A DNA stretch of 64,000 nucleotides, from contig CAZCSV010000008.1 in NCBI GenBank assembly GCA_964501535.1, positions 1 through 64,000 on the forward strand, in the 5' to 3' direction. This DNA is from FEN-1279 sp964501535. GTDB lineage: Bacteria; Bacteroidota; Ignavibacteria; Tepidaquicellales; Tepidaquicellaceae. Of this stretch, positions 15,351 to 23,403 are shown piece after piece (position 1 is the stretch's first letter; every line of letters begins with the position of its first letter). A program made the position numbers and the translations under genes. The notes beneath the pieces were generated by a model. It had not been told where the DNA came from. It saw only the letters and a list, made by a program, of their open reading frames with translations, and made no database searches.

Positions 15351-16823
15351 GTGAAAAAATTATCAGAACTGTCTTACGCTTTCGATAAATATCTGGATAT
15401 GGTCCCGGCAGACGCCTATAACCGGTATAGAGATGAAAGGAATATTGTCGTGCTCAGACGCTACGTAAATATTGTCGGAGCCATATTCGGTGTGGTTTTT
15501 CTGATTTCGGCATTGGAACACGGCATTTTCCAGGCCTCAACTATTTGCTATCTTATCGTTTTTTTATCCGCGCTTGTTTTTAGAATAGTCTATAAACAAA
15601 CTATAAATCTCGAAAATATCCGAATGTATTTGTTTATGGTGCTCGTTATCGTGTTTGTTTCAAAAACTTCTATCGATATCGTAAAAGTATATACACTTCC
15701 TGAATCCGATAATGAAAATAAAACAGAAAAAATCGAAAAACAAAAAAAGGAATCGGGTATTGTTATAAATGCAGATGAAACGGAAGCGAAGAATAACGTT
15801 ACTTCTCTGGTTTTTTTCTTCTGCCTGTCAATCCTGTTTTTTAAATTATCCCGTAACGAAATTATTCAGCTGTTTACCATAGCTTTCGGAATCCCCATTC
15901 TTACGGAACTGCTTGTCTATAATAATTTTTCCGTCTGGGATAAGGTAATCAGCCTGTTCATCGCTCTATCTTTTTTTATTATAGCTTACTCCGCCGAAAC
16001 TAAAAGAAAGAAAAAATTTATCGCCCTTCTCGGTACCTATACGAAAAGACACTTTGAAACCTACAGGATGAAAAAGGAATTGGGCTATGCCAGAGAAATC
16101 CAGCTTTCTATGCTTCCGCCCGGTAAAACCAATTTCTCGGACCTCGAAATAGCGGGAACATCAATACCGACCTACGAAGTTGGCGGCGATTATTATGATT
16201 ATTTCAAAATATCGGATAATCTTATCGGTGTCTTTATCTGCGATGTTTCGGGGCACGGCGTAGCAAGCGCTCTTTTACTTTCCGGATTGAGAAGTTGCAT
16301 GCATTTAATCCTTGAAGAAACCACAAATCCTAAAGAAGTATTCATAAAACTGAACCGTATGATTAGAAAAACCCAGAATAAAAAAATGTTTGTTACCGCA
16401 ATATTTGCGTTGATCGATTTGGAAAAAAACACCTGCTCGTTATTTAATGCGGGTCATCTGCCTCCGTATAAAATTTCCGGGGACTCTTTTGAACTCTTCA
16501 AAATCAAACGGCACGGAATCACACTCGGCGCCATAGACGATATTTCTCTTGATATGGGTGATACCGAAGTCGTTTTTGAATTTAAGAAAAATGATAAGCT
16601 GATTCTATATACAGACGGCGTTAGTGAAGCAATGAATTCGGAAAAAAAGGAATATGGTTTCGAAAAGTTAGAAATGTTTTTAAACTCTAACGCGGATAAA
16701 CCCCCGTCAGACTTGCTAAACCTGCTGATTGCCGATGTCAACAGCTTTACAAAAGATGTGGAACAAAAAGACGATATGTCTGTGATGATAATCGGAAGAA
16801 GAGAATTGGTTAATAATATATAG
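15351..16823 (+). CDS. Membrane-anchored SpoIIE-type PP2C phosphatase
   Basis: A 490-residue sensor phosphatase. The N-terminal ~225 residues contain several hydrophobic membrane spans broken by a charged Lys/Glu loop (~residues 115-150). A short linker with AREIQLSMLPP then leads into a SpoIIE/RsbU phosphatase domain with GGDYYDYF and CDVSGHG (metal-binding Asp), FNAGHLPPY and LYTDGVSEA. Such proteins dephosphorylate anti-anti-sigma factors to control stress sigma factors; no such partner is encoded next to it. The start codon is GTG, 14 bases after yggX. The membrane part resembles no sensor domain that I recognise, so the signal is unknown. Confidence 0.88.
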   Translation: MKKLSELSYAFDKYLDMVPADAYNRYRDERNIVVLRRYVNIVGAIFGVVFLISALEHGIFQASTICYLIVFLSALVFRIVYKQTINLENIRMYLFMVLVIVFVSKTSIDIVKVYTLPESDNENKTEKIEKQKKESGIVINADETEAKNNVTSLVFFFCLSILFFKLSRNEIIQLFTIAFGIPILTELLVYNNFSVWDKVISLFIALSFFIIAYSAETKRKKKFIALLGTYTKRHFETYRMKKELGYAREIQLSMLPPGKTNFSDLEIAGTSIPTYEVGGDYYDYFKISDNLIGVFICDVSGHGVASALLLSGLRSCMHLILEETTNPKEVFIKLNRMIRKTQNKKMFVTAIFALIDLEKNTCSLFNAGHLPPYKISGDSFELFKIKRHGITLGAIDDISLDMGDTEVVFEFKKNDKLILYTDGVSEAMNSEKKEYGFEKLEMFLNSNADKPPSDLLNLLIADVNSFTKDVEQKDDMSVMIIGRRELVNNI

Positions 16824-16853
16824 AATATATAATTGCTTTTTATTTTATAAACC

Positions 16854-17435
16854 TTATATCTTCTTAACCTCCTTATACCTGAAGCAATAGGTTAAATGGT
16901 CATTAACCATTCCCGCCGCCTGCATAAATGCATAACAAATCGTTGAGCCGACGAAAGAAAAGCCTCTTTTTTTCAAATCCGCACTCATCTCATCAGATTC
17001 TTTTGTTCTGACAGGCATTTTTTTTAAATCCTTCAATTTATTATCGATTGTCTTCCCGCCTGTAAAATGCCAGATATACTTATCAAAACTTCCGAATTCC
17101 TTTTTCACCCCGAGGAAAGCTTTTGCGTTTTGTATCGTGGCGTTAATCTTCATTCTGTTTCTTATTATACCCGCATCGTTCAACAGTTCCTTTATTTTCT
17201 TCGAATCGTATTTTGCAATTTTCTTTGCGTCGAAATTATCGAATGCTTTCCTGAAATTTTTTCTCTTGTTTATTATTGTGCTCCAGCTCAAACCCGCCTG
17301 AAATGCATCGAGTATGATAAATTCAAATAACTTTCTGTCGTTGTGCAGAGGAACTCCCCACTCTTCGTCGTGATACTTAATCATTAAAGGATTATTCGAC
17401 GGCCAAGGACAGCGCCCGGTTACTTTTTTCTTCAT
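16854..17435 (-). CDS. tag: DNA-3-methyladenine glycosylase I
   Basis: A 193-residue base-excision repair enzyme that removes 3-methyladenine. Family marks: RCPWP near the start (zinc Cys), YHDEEWGVPLH (zinc His), the DNA-binding core LDAFQAGLSWSTI, FVGSTICYAFMQAAG and NDHLTYC (zinc His and Cys). In the core, Asp stands where E. coli Tag has Glu38; I believe Asp is also seen in other homologues, so activity is expected. The gene overlaps the end of the upstream rhomboid gene by four bases (ATGA), so the two are translationally coupled. Confidence 0.93.
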   Translation of the reverse strand: MKKKVTGRCPWPSNNPLMIKYHDEEWGVPLHNDRKLFEFIILDAFQAGLSWSTIINKRKNFRKAFDNFDAKKIAKYDSKKIKELLNDAGIIRNRMKINATIQNAKAFLGVKKEFGSFDKYIWHFTGGKTIDNKLKDLKKMPVRTKESDEMSADLKKRGFSFVGSTICYAFMQAAGMVNDHLTYCFRYKEVKKI

Positions 17436-18166
17436 ATATTATTTTTGTTTCTAATTTTGTTCTTTTTCTTAGGAAGTGATGAATTCACAAACCAAACGGG
17501 TCTTGCATTTTCATTAACTTTTACTTCGTCAGGATTTTCATAATCTAAATACTCATAATCAATATCTTCATATTCTTCTTCATCGTCTTCATCTCTCGAA
17601 GGAACAGGGTCAAACTTTCTGAAAAATACCGCACACAACAATCCTATCATTGCTCCCGATAGATGTGCCTCAAAAGATACATTAGGGTCGGTTGGTAATA
17701 CTCCCCAAACCAAACCACCGTATAAAAATACTACAAGCAAAGATAATGCTATAGACCTTGAATCTTTTCGGAATAATCCCATAAAAAATAAATAACTCGC
17801 AAACCCGTAAACCAATCCGCTCGCGCCTATATGATATGCTTCCCGCGCAACAACCCAGACTGCAAGCCCGTGAAACAGATAAATAATCGGAAACACTAAC
17901 AATGCCGAACGGGTATACAACGCAAACAGCGAAAAAGTCAGAATAAATAAGGAGGTAGAATTCGAAACCAGATGCCCGAAATCCGAATGTATTATCGGAG
18001 AAAAAATTATTCCCTTTAAACCGCTTGGCTTACGCGGAAAAATCCCGTATTCTGTCAGCTCAAACCCCGTGTATACTTCGAATATCTTTACCAGCCAGAT
18101 TATTATAAGTAAAATCGATGCTATTATCAAACCTATCCTTACTTTTGCTTTATCGTCTTCCATCAC
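17432..18166 (-). CDS. Rhomboid family intramembrane serine protease
   Basis: A 244-residue multi-span membrane protein that cuts other membrane proteins within the bilayer. The catalytic Ser lies in HIGASGLVYG and the catalytic His in EAHLSGAMIG two helices later. An HSDFGHLVSN segment matches the HxxxHxxxN region of the family. The last ~60 residues are a cytoplasmic tail, first strongly acidic (DEDDEEEYED) and then basic (KKKNKIRNKN). It is co-transcribed with tag, and the ferredoxin-like gene lies 29 bases upstream. The substrate is unknown. Confidence 0.9.
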   Translation of the reverse strand: MMEDDKAKVRIGLIIASILLIIIWLVKIFEVYTGFELTEYGIFPRKPSGLKGIIFSPIIHSDFGHLVSNSTSLFILTFSLFALYTRSALLVFPIIYLFHGLAVWVVAREAYHIGASGLVYGFASYLFFMGLFRKDSRSIALSLLVVFLYGGLVWGVLPTDPNVSFEAHLSGAMIGLLCAVFFRKFDPVPSRDEDDEEEYEDIDYEYLDYENPDEVKVNENARPVWFVNSSLPKKKNKIRNKNNI

Positions 18167-18195
18167 TGATTCTTAAGGTTAAAAGATTTTGTGAA

Positions 18196-18543
18196 TCACA
18201 ATTTAATCTGATATTTACTTACTGGTCTGTTTTTAATAATATGTTCCTGCAAAATTTCCTCGATTATCTTTGGTGAACAGGAGTGATACCAGATACCTTC
18301 CGGGTAAATTACCATCAGCGGACCCTTGGTGCAAATTCTGAAACAGTCTGCTTTGGTTCTGTATATACCTCCCTTGCCAACCAAATCAAGCTCTACAAGT
18401 CTCCTCTTCAAATATTTCCATGCCTTTTCCCCCTCTTCCCTTTTTATGCATTTATCATCTTTTGCATCACAACAAATGAAAATATGCCTTTTAATCTTGC
18501 CGATTCCCAGACTTTCTGCTTTTTTCTCTAATTTTTTTCCCAT
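18196..18543 (-). CDS. Thioredoxin-like [2Fe-2S] ferredoxin domain protein
   Basis: A 115-residue soluble protein. HIFICCDAKDDKCIKREEG gives the first two cluster Cys, and DCFRICTKGP (CxxxC) the second pair, as in the thioredoxin-fold [2Fe-2S] ferredoxin family; YPEGIWYHSCSP is also typical. It would carry electrons in the cytoplasm; the partner is unknown. It is the first gene of the minus-strand set ferredoxin-rhomboid-tag and shares a divergent intergenic space with nrnA. Confidence 0.88.
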   Translation of the reverse strand: MGKKLEKKAESLGIGKIKRHIFICCDAKDDKCIKREEGEKAWKYLKRRLVELDLVGKGGIYRTKADCFRICTKGPLMVIYPEGIWYHSCSPKIIEEILQEHIIKNRPVSKYQIKL

Positions 18544-18610
18544 TCTTTTTTAAAATAATTAACCTAAAATAATATTAATAAAATCCCGAAACAATTACTT
18601 CTTTTAAGTT

Positions 18611-18640
18611 GTTATAAAAATGTAATTTTACTAATTTTAG
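18611..18640 (+). promoter_or_regulatory. Putative Bacteroidota-type promoter of nrnA
   Basis: TTG near 18611 and TAATTTTA (about 18631-18638) are spaced by about 20 bases. This is close to the Bacteroidota TTTG / TAnnTTTG promoter. The start codon follows at 18644, implying a very short leader. Confidence 0.4.
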
Positions 18641-18643
18641 CCA

Positions 18644-19660
18644 ATGAAAAAAGAATTTGTAGTACTTAGAAAACTTATCTCCGAAAGTAAAAATTCGGTT
18701 ATTACCACACATCTGATACCCGATGGCGATGCAATCGGCTCGGAACTTGCTTTGTACTGCTTCCTTAAGTCAAAGAAAAAAAATGTAACAATATTAAATC
18801 ATTCCGTTACTCCGGATAATCTCGCTTTTCTCGACCCCAGTAAAATTATTAAAATTTATCTCAAACAAATCGAAAAGAGTAAAAAGCTTATTAGCAGGGC
18901 AGACCTGATATTTATCGTCGATACAAATGAATATGCAAGAACAAAATCTATGGAGGAATGTATAAGAAAATCAAAAGCAAAAAAAATATGCATCGACCAC
19001 CACCTCGGAACAGAAAAAAATTCTTTCGATTTAATTATTTCGAATACAGATTATCCCGCAACCTCCCAAATCCTGTATGATTTTCTGATCGACGAGAAAA
19101 AAAATGTTATTACCCCTTTCGTGGCAACCGCTCTGTATACAGGAATTATGACCGACACAGGTTCTTTCCGCTATCCCAGAACCGACGAGAGGACATTCTT
19201 AACTTGTGCAGACCTGGTTAAAAAAGGCGCCGACCCGGTCGATATCTATGACAAAACATATTGCAATATACCTCCGGGAAAAATCCGGCTCCTTTCAAGA
19301 TTTATTAACAGCTATTCTTTCCATTTTAATGGTGAGGTTGTAATCGGAAAAGTAACTCAAAAAGATTTCTCGGATTTTCATTCGGACGTTCAGGATGTCG
19401 AAGGGTTTTCGTCTTTCATTATGAACCTGAAAAACATTAAAGCCGGCCTGGTTCTCGTTGAACTTAAGGAAAGCGTTAAAATGTCATTCAGGTCAAAAGG
19501 TGATATCAGCATTAACGAATTTGCAAAACTTTTCGGAGGCGGGGGTCATAAAAACGCCGCGGGCGCTACCGTCCCAAGAGTTTCCCTTAACGAGCTTGAA
19601 GATGAAATCGTGAAAAGATACAGCCTGTTCCGTTCACTGAATAAAAAAGATTTTCTGTAA
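18644..19660 (+). CDS. nrnA: DHH phosphoesterase, NrnA-type oligoribonuclease/pAp phosphatase
   Basis: A 338-residue cytoplasmic enzyme that degrades short RNA or pAp. The DHH domain shows THLIPDGDAIGSELAL, FIVDTNE and IDHHLGTE. The C-terminal DHHA1 domain carries FGGGGHKNAAGA. The order and length fit NrnA. Beyond its stop codon lies a second, fragmentary copy of the 3' end (ELKKDIVKKFGSF, 19853-19906), evidence of a past rearrangement here. Confidence 0.9.
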   Translation: MKKEFVVLRKLISESKNSVITTHLIPDGDAIGSELALYCFLKSKKKNVTILNHSVTPDNLAFLDPSKIIKIYLKQIEKSKKLISRADLIFIVDTNEYARTKSMEECIRKSKAKKICIDHHLGTEKNSFDLIISNTDYPATSQILYDFLIDEKKNVITPFVATALYTGIMTDTGSFRYPRTDERTFLTCADLVKKGADPVDIYDKTYCNIPPGKIRLLSRFINSYSFHFNGEVVIGKVTQKDFSDFHSDVQDVEGFSSFIMNLKNIKAGLVLVELKESVKMSFRSKGDISINEFAKLFGGGGHKNAAGATVPRVSLNELEDEIVKRYSLFRSLNKKDFL

Positions 19661-19679
19661 ATCTTGCTATTAAACCTTT

Positions 19680-19856
19680 TTAATTTCCCACCAACTGAAC
19701 TGCATCGATTTCCTTCCAGCCATCGATGGAATTCATCGCAAGCGTTATTTTGACTTTCTTCGTTTTGAATTCTGTTTTCTCGAACTTTGCAATAAAATAC
19801 TGAATTTTTTCCTTCTCATATTTTGTCTTATCTATTCCCTCCCAAACCAGATGAGC
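19680..19856 (-). pseudogene. 3' fragment duplicate of the lipoprotein gene at 22659-23333
   Basis: These ~177 bases match 22659-22835 with only scattered substitutions, on the same strand. They encode the last ~58 residues (from WEGIDKTKYEKEKIQYF to the end AVQLVGN) in an intact frame with the same stop. The upstream flank diverges completely and gives a stop, and there is no start, so it cannot be expressed as a protein. The two copies are direct repeats about 2.98 kb apart that bracket the TonB receptor and its Cys/His-rich partner. It marks a duplication/insertion joint. Confidence 0.85.
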
Positions 19857-19906
19857 TTAAAAAGGATATTGTTAAAAAATTCGGTTCATTCTCTTCGCAA
19901 CTTTAA
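19853..19906 (+). pseudogene. 3' tail of a second nrnA-like gene
   Basis: The plus-strand frame reads ELKKDIVKKFGSFSSQL and a stop, aligning with the end of the nearby nrnA protein (ELEDEIVKRYSLFRSLN) at E, L, acidic, IVK, basic, aromatic and F positions. Only 17 codons survive. It abuts the lipoprotein fragment, so both look like debris of the same rearrangement. The call rests on a short match. Confidence 0.5.
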
Positions 19907-19930
19907 ATACAGTGTCTCCCGCCTGTATTT
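19905..19930. terminator. Hairpin between convergent units
   Basis: AAATACAG/CTGTATTT (19905-19912 and 19923-19930) is an 8-bp stem with a 10-base loop between the nrnA remnants and the end of the TonB receptor gene. There is no strong T-tract. Confidence 0.35.
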
Positions 19931-19964
19931 ATAACAAAATAGTACTCTATACCTACTTCTTCGT

Positions 19965-22175
19965 TTATAAAACCGTGAAAGGAATATTTACCGAAAATGA
20001 AAAATTCCTTCCTATATTATAGTATAATGGTTTAAGCGTTGAAAGATGGTCATAATACTCAATATCAAAAATATTATTCACCGATAAATTAAAATTTAAT
20101 TTTTGAAAACCTACCGGAAGACTAAAACCTGTTCCCGCGTTTATTATCGTGTACCCGTCTGTTTCCGTTTCCGAAAAAGCAACTTTGCCCTGTTTAAAAG
20201 CTGTTAGAGAATTAATATTTATAAAAGGATTATGGAGTTTCCATATTTTATCGGTTTCGGCTTTTAACTCAATCCTCAATTTATTTGCAGGTATAAAAGG
20301 CAAATAATCACCATTTTCCTGCTTACCAACTACAGTTGAAAATTTTGTTTCAAAATGAAGCCATCCAATCTGTCTTGGGTGAATATGGAACACAAACTCT
20401 CCTCCAAACAACGAAGAATTACTTTGCGAAAATTTATAAATTTTTGAACCCGATGAAGCTGTATCGCTTGTTGGGGAAATAAAGATATAATTATCTATAA
20501 TATTATAAAAACCCGCCAAATCAAATGAAATATGTTTTCCGTGATAATGCATACTAAAATCGGATTCATAAGTATGAACCGTGGTTAAATCCGGATTACC
20601 TTTTTCAAACCTGTTGCCGTGCATTCCGTTTGAGGTAAGTTCTGAAAGATTAGGAGTTCTATAAGCAGATGCAAAGTTAGTTCTAAAAATAATATTCGTA
20701 TTCAAATTATATGTTCCACCGATAGAGCCACTTATATTATTATAATTTCTTGAAATAGCCGCCTGAGTTCCAAGAACTTCCGTTTTTATTTCGTTATAGT
20801 CATACCTAATTCCTGTCTGAACTTTCAGATGTTTAATAAAAGTATATTGTATGAGTACATATAAAGCGGCATTCTTTGTATTTGTATTGGGCAGAAACTG
20901 TGAAGGGCGATTGTTTATATTTTCATGCTTTTGAATTTTTCCCTGCGTACCAATAATGTATTCTGTGTTATTAGATGAAGGGAAATTTAATTTTGTATTA
21001 TAAGTAAAAGTAGCAAGGTTCATTTCAACAAAAGGAACAGTCAAGGTAGTCTGAAGTTTTCTTATTACACTTTGAAAAGAAGCAATTAAATCCAGACTGT
21101 AATTTCCTATGAACAGTTTATTTTGAGAATAAACCAGATGATTTCCAAGGTCTTGGTACCAGATATCGTTTTTTCTATCACGGGTTTGAATTAAAGATAT
21201 CGAGGCAGGAACCGTCATACCAAGGTCCTGTTTATTAAAATCATAAAATATGTTAAACGAACCGTATCTTCTTGTCAAACCTAAATTTGTTTTTAAAGAC
21301 CATTCGTTAAACCTTGAGTTAGGAACAAAATCTCCTCCCGGTTGAAGATAATCTGAGTTTGATTTTCCGCCGATATTTATTCCTCCGTTAATCTCATTTG
21401 ATGCTCCTTTAAGGCTAATGTCCCCTAAAAATCCCTGTGTATTTGAAAAATATTGGAGCTTTGTATTTCCAATAATTTTTCCGACTGGTGCAGGTTTTTC
21501 TTTAATAAAATTAATGACACCCCCAATTGCGTCAGAGCCGTACAATAACGAAGCGGGACCTTTAATTATCTCAACCCTGTCTAACCCGAATTCGTTGATA
21601 TTTAAAGGATGATTTTCTGAGTATTGATAATTTTCTATTCTTATCCCATTATTAAGAACAAGAATATCGTTCATTGATAGACCTCTTATCACGGGCTTCG
21701 ACACCCCGCTTCCTTTAGAAATCATATCAACCCCGGGAACAGAAGTAATTGTTTCCATAAAATTCGGGGTTGCATTTTTTAAAACGTCATCAATATTAAA
21801 TACATCAATTTTAACTGCATTTTCGTGCTGTGTAGAATTATAGCCGCTCGTAACAACTATTTCTTCTGTTTTGATCATTGCATTTTCGAGTGCAACATTT
21901 ATTTTTCTACTTGAATTATCAAATAAAATTATTTCCACATGGTTTATATAGCCAATTAAAGAAAATTGAATTTTTAATTTCCCGTTTGGAATATCTTTCA
22001 GCAAATATTCTCCGTTTTTATCGGTATTAATTACTTTGTTAATTTCGGTTGCATATATTGTAACGTTACTTAAAGGTTTCCCGTTGTTTTCATCCGTAAC
22101 AATTCCGGATATTTGGTTTTGCGAAAATATATTAACGGCAAAAAGCGTAATTATTATAATAATTATGTTTTTCAT
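19965..22175 (-). CDS. TonB-dependent outer-membrane receptor, probably metal-related
   Basis: A 736-residue receptor for active import across the outer membrane. A signal peptide ends near NIFSQ. It is followed by a carboxypeptidase-regulatory-like domain (~20-95, ISGIVTDENNGKPL), a plug domain (~105-235, with PVIRGLSMNDILVLNNGIR and GPASLLYGSDAIGGVINF), and a beta-barrel that ends in an aromatic-rich strand. A barrel segment, ELTSNGMHGNRFEKGNPDL, is typical of such receptors. It is preceded by a small Cys/His-rich exported protein with a 38-base gap, so both are one transcript. That partner suggests a metal ion or metal complex as cargo; this is inference. The pair sits between two copies of a lipoprotein 3' end, hinting at acquisition. 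Confidence 0.92.
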   Translation of the reverse strand: MKNIIIIIITLFAVNIFSQNQISGIVTDENNGKPLSNVTIYATEINKVINTDKNGEYLLKDIPNGKLKIQFSLIGYINHVEIILFDNSSRKINVALENAMIKTEEIVVTSGYNSTQHENAVKIDVFNIDDVLKNATPNFMETITSVPGVDMISKGSGVSKPVIRGLSMNDILVLNNGIRIENYQYSENHPLNINEFGLDRVEIIKGPASLLYGSDAIGGVINFIKEKPAPVGKIIGNTKLQYFSNTQGFLGDISLKGASNEINGGINIGGKSNSDYLQPGGDFVPNSRFNEWSLKTNLGLTRRYGSFNIFYDFNKQDLGMTVPASISLIQTRDRKNDIWYQDLGNHLVYSQNKLFIGNYSLDLIASFQSVIRKLQTTLTVPFVEMNLATFTYNTKLNFPSSNNTEYIIGTQGKIQKHENINNRPSQFLPNTNTKNAALYVLIQYTFIKHLKVQTGIRYDYNEIKTEVLGTQAAISRNYNNISGSIGGTYNLNTNIIFRTNFASAYRTPNLSELTSNGMHGNRFEKGNPDLTTVHTYESDFSMHYHGKHISFDLAGFYNIIDNYIFISPTSDTASSGSKIYKFSQSNSSLFGGEFVFHIHPRQIGWLHFETKFSTVVGKQENGDYLPFIPANKLRIELKAETDKIWKLHNPFININSLTAFKQGKVAFSETETDGYTIINAGTGFSLPVGFQKLNFNLSVNNIFDIEYYDHLSTLKPLYYNIGRNFSFSVNIPFTVL

Positions 22176-22213
22176 TTTGGTTATAATTTAGTTTTAAAAA
22201 TAGTATTTAAAAA

Positions 22214-22546
22214 CTAAATTATCGGAGGAGAGCGAAGTAATTTTTGGTCTAATAAATAACTTTTTTGAGTTGAACTTCTAAAACTTATTAAATATTCACA
22301 AACAAATTTTTCATACGAATAATCATTTAAAGCTGGGACTTCTTCAAAAGAGAATTTTTCAAAATTACAAATCTTACACTCTTCTTTTATATCTATTTTG
22401 TTATGAAAACTTTCTTCCTGAGAACAGCAATTCCTGCTTTCACAGATACAGTGTTCTTTATGACTATGAATTACTTTTACAAAATCAGGCAATAAAAATA
22501 AAAGTATCAGAAAAAACCTGGCAATATTTAAATATGTTTTGCTCAA
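22214..22546 (-). CDS. Small Cys/His-rich membrane-anchored or exported protein
   Basis: A 110-residue protein. A hydrophobic N-terminal segment (IARFFLILLFLLPDFV) is followed by a cluster of metal-type ligands: HSHKEHCICE, RNCC, HNKIDIKEECKICNF. The C-terminus ends in LLRSPPII, similar to the R-G/S-PP ends I associate with small proteins upstream of Bacteroidota TonB receptors. It probably binds a metal ion in the periplasm and works with the receptor downstream. I know of no named function. Confidence 0.7.
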   Translation of the reverse strand: MSKTYLNIARFFLILLFLLPDFVKVIHSHKEHCICESRNCCSQEESFHNKIDIKEECKICNFEKFSFEEVPALNDYSYEKFVCEYLISFRSSTQKSYLLDQKLLRSPPII

Positions 22547-22658
22547 ACTGAATTTAAATTATTAAAAACGAAAACTAATAAAAATACCTTAACGCGATTT
22601 AATTTTCTGTTTTGGTTTTTATATAAAATAAATCATCCGGTTTATATAATATCAAATC

Positions 22659-23333
22659 TTAATTTCCCACCAACTGCACTGCATCGATTTCCTTCCAGCC
22701 ATCGATGGAATTCATCGCAAGCGTTATTTTGACTTTCTTCGTTTTAAATTCTGTTTTCTCGAACTTCGCAATAAAATACTGAATTTTTTCTTTCTCATAT
22801 TTTGTCTTATCTATTCCTTCCCATACTGTATGGCTCTTTCCCTTGTCGTCGATTAACTCTACTTTTATTATTGCACCCGGATTGTATGTCTGCCTGACTC
22901 TTACCTCCGTTGCGTTAACGGCTTTGCCGTAAGTCAGTAATACCCATTCAATTCCCTTTTCCGCTTCAAACGACGTCCACGCCCTGCCGTCATCTGCGTA
23001 TTTCTCGACGTCGGGAGCTCCCGTCATTTGTGCGGGAGACCAGTTTTCCCTGCCGGTGTTGTTGCCATATGACGAACTCGCTTCCGCATTCACCGCCCAT
23101 TGCCCGAGCGTGTCTTTTAATATCTTGTCCTCATCAAGTGCCTCTTTCACTGCTTTCTCTCTGCCCGCTTGCTCTTTCAATGCATTTAAAGAATCCTGCT
23201 TCCTCTTTTCTTTTTCTGCCTGCTCTTCTTTTTGTTTGTCCTTTTCAGATTCTTCTTTTTTTGTTTCGCTCTTCTTTCCGCAAGCAGCAAAAATAAATAC
23301 AAAAACTAAAAATAAATAAATCAGCCTTCTCAT
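22659..23333 (-). CDS. Lipoprotein with charged coil and discoidin-like C-terminal domain
   Basis: A 224-residue lipoprotein. The signal peptide ends in a lipobox FAAC (Cys ~18), so the mature protein is lipid-anchored. Residues ~20-75 are almost only Lys, Glu and Gln, a flexible or coiled linker. The C-terminal ~150 residues contain NWSPAQMTGAPDV, EWVLLTYGKAV and ATEVRVRQTYNPGAIIKVEL, a pattern of jelly-roll F5/8C-like domains that bind sugars or surfaces. The ligand is unknown. The last ~58 codons are duplicated at 19680-19856. It is followed upstream by a T9SS-sorted esterase on the same strand. Confidence 0.8.
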   Translation of the reverse strand: MRRLIYLFLVFVFIFAACGKKSETKKEESEKDKQKEEQAEKEKRKQDSLNALKEQAGREKAVKEALDEDKILKDTLGQWAVNAEASSSYGNNTGRENWSPAQMTGAPDVEKYADDGRAWTSFEAEKGIEWVLLTYGKAVNATEVRVRQTYNPGAIIKVELIDDKGKSHTVWEGIDKTKYEKEKIQYFIAKFEKTEFKTKKVKITLAMNSIDGWKEIDAVQLVGN

Positions 23334-23403
23334 TTTTTAACCTCCCGAAATTTTTTTACTAAAAAATTTTTTAAGTCTACAGTTAACAAAAAATAATAAA
23401 AAT

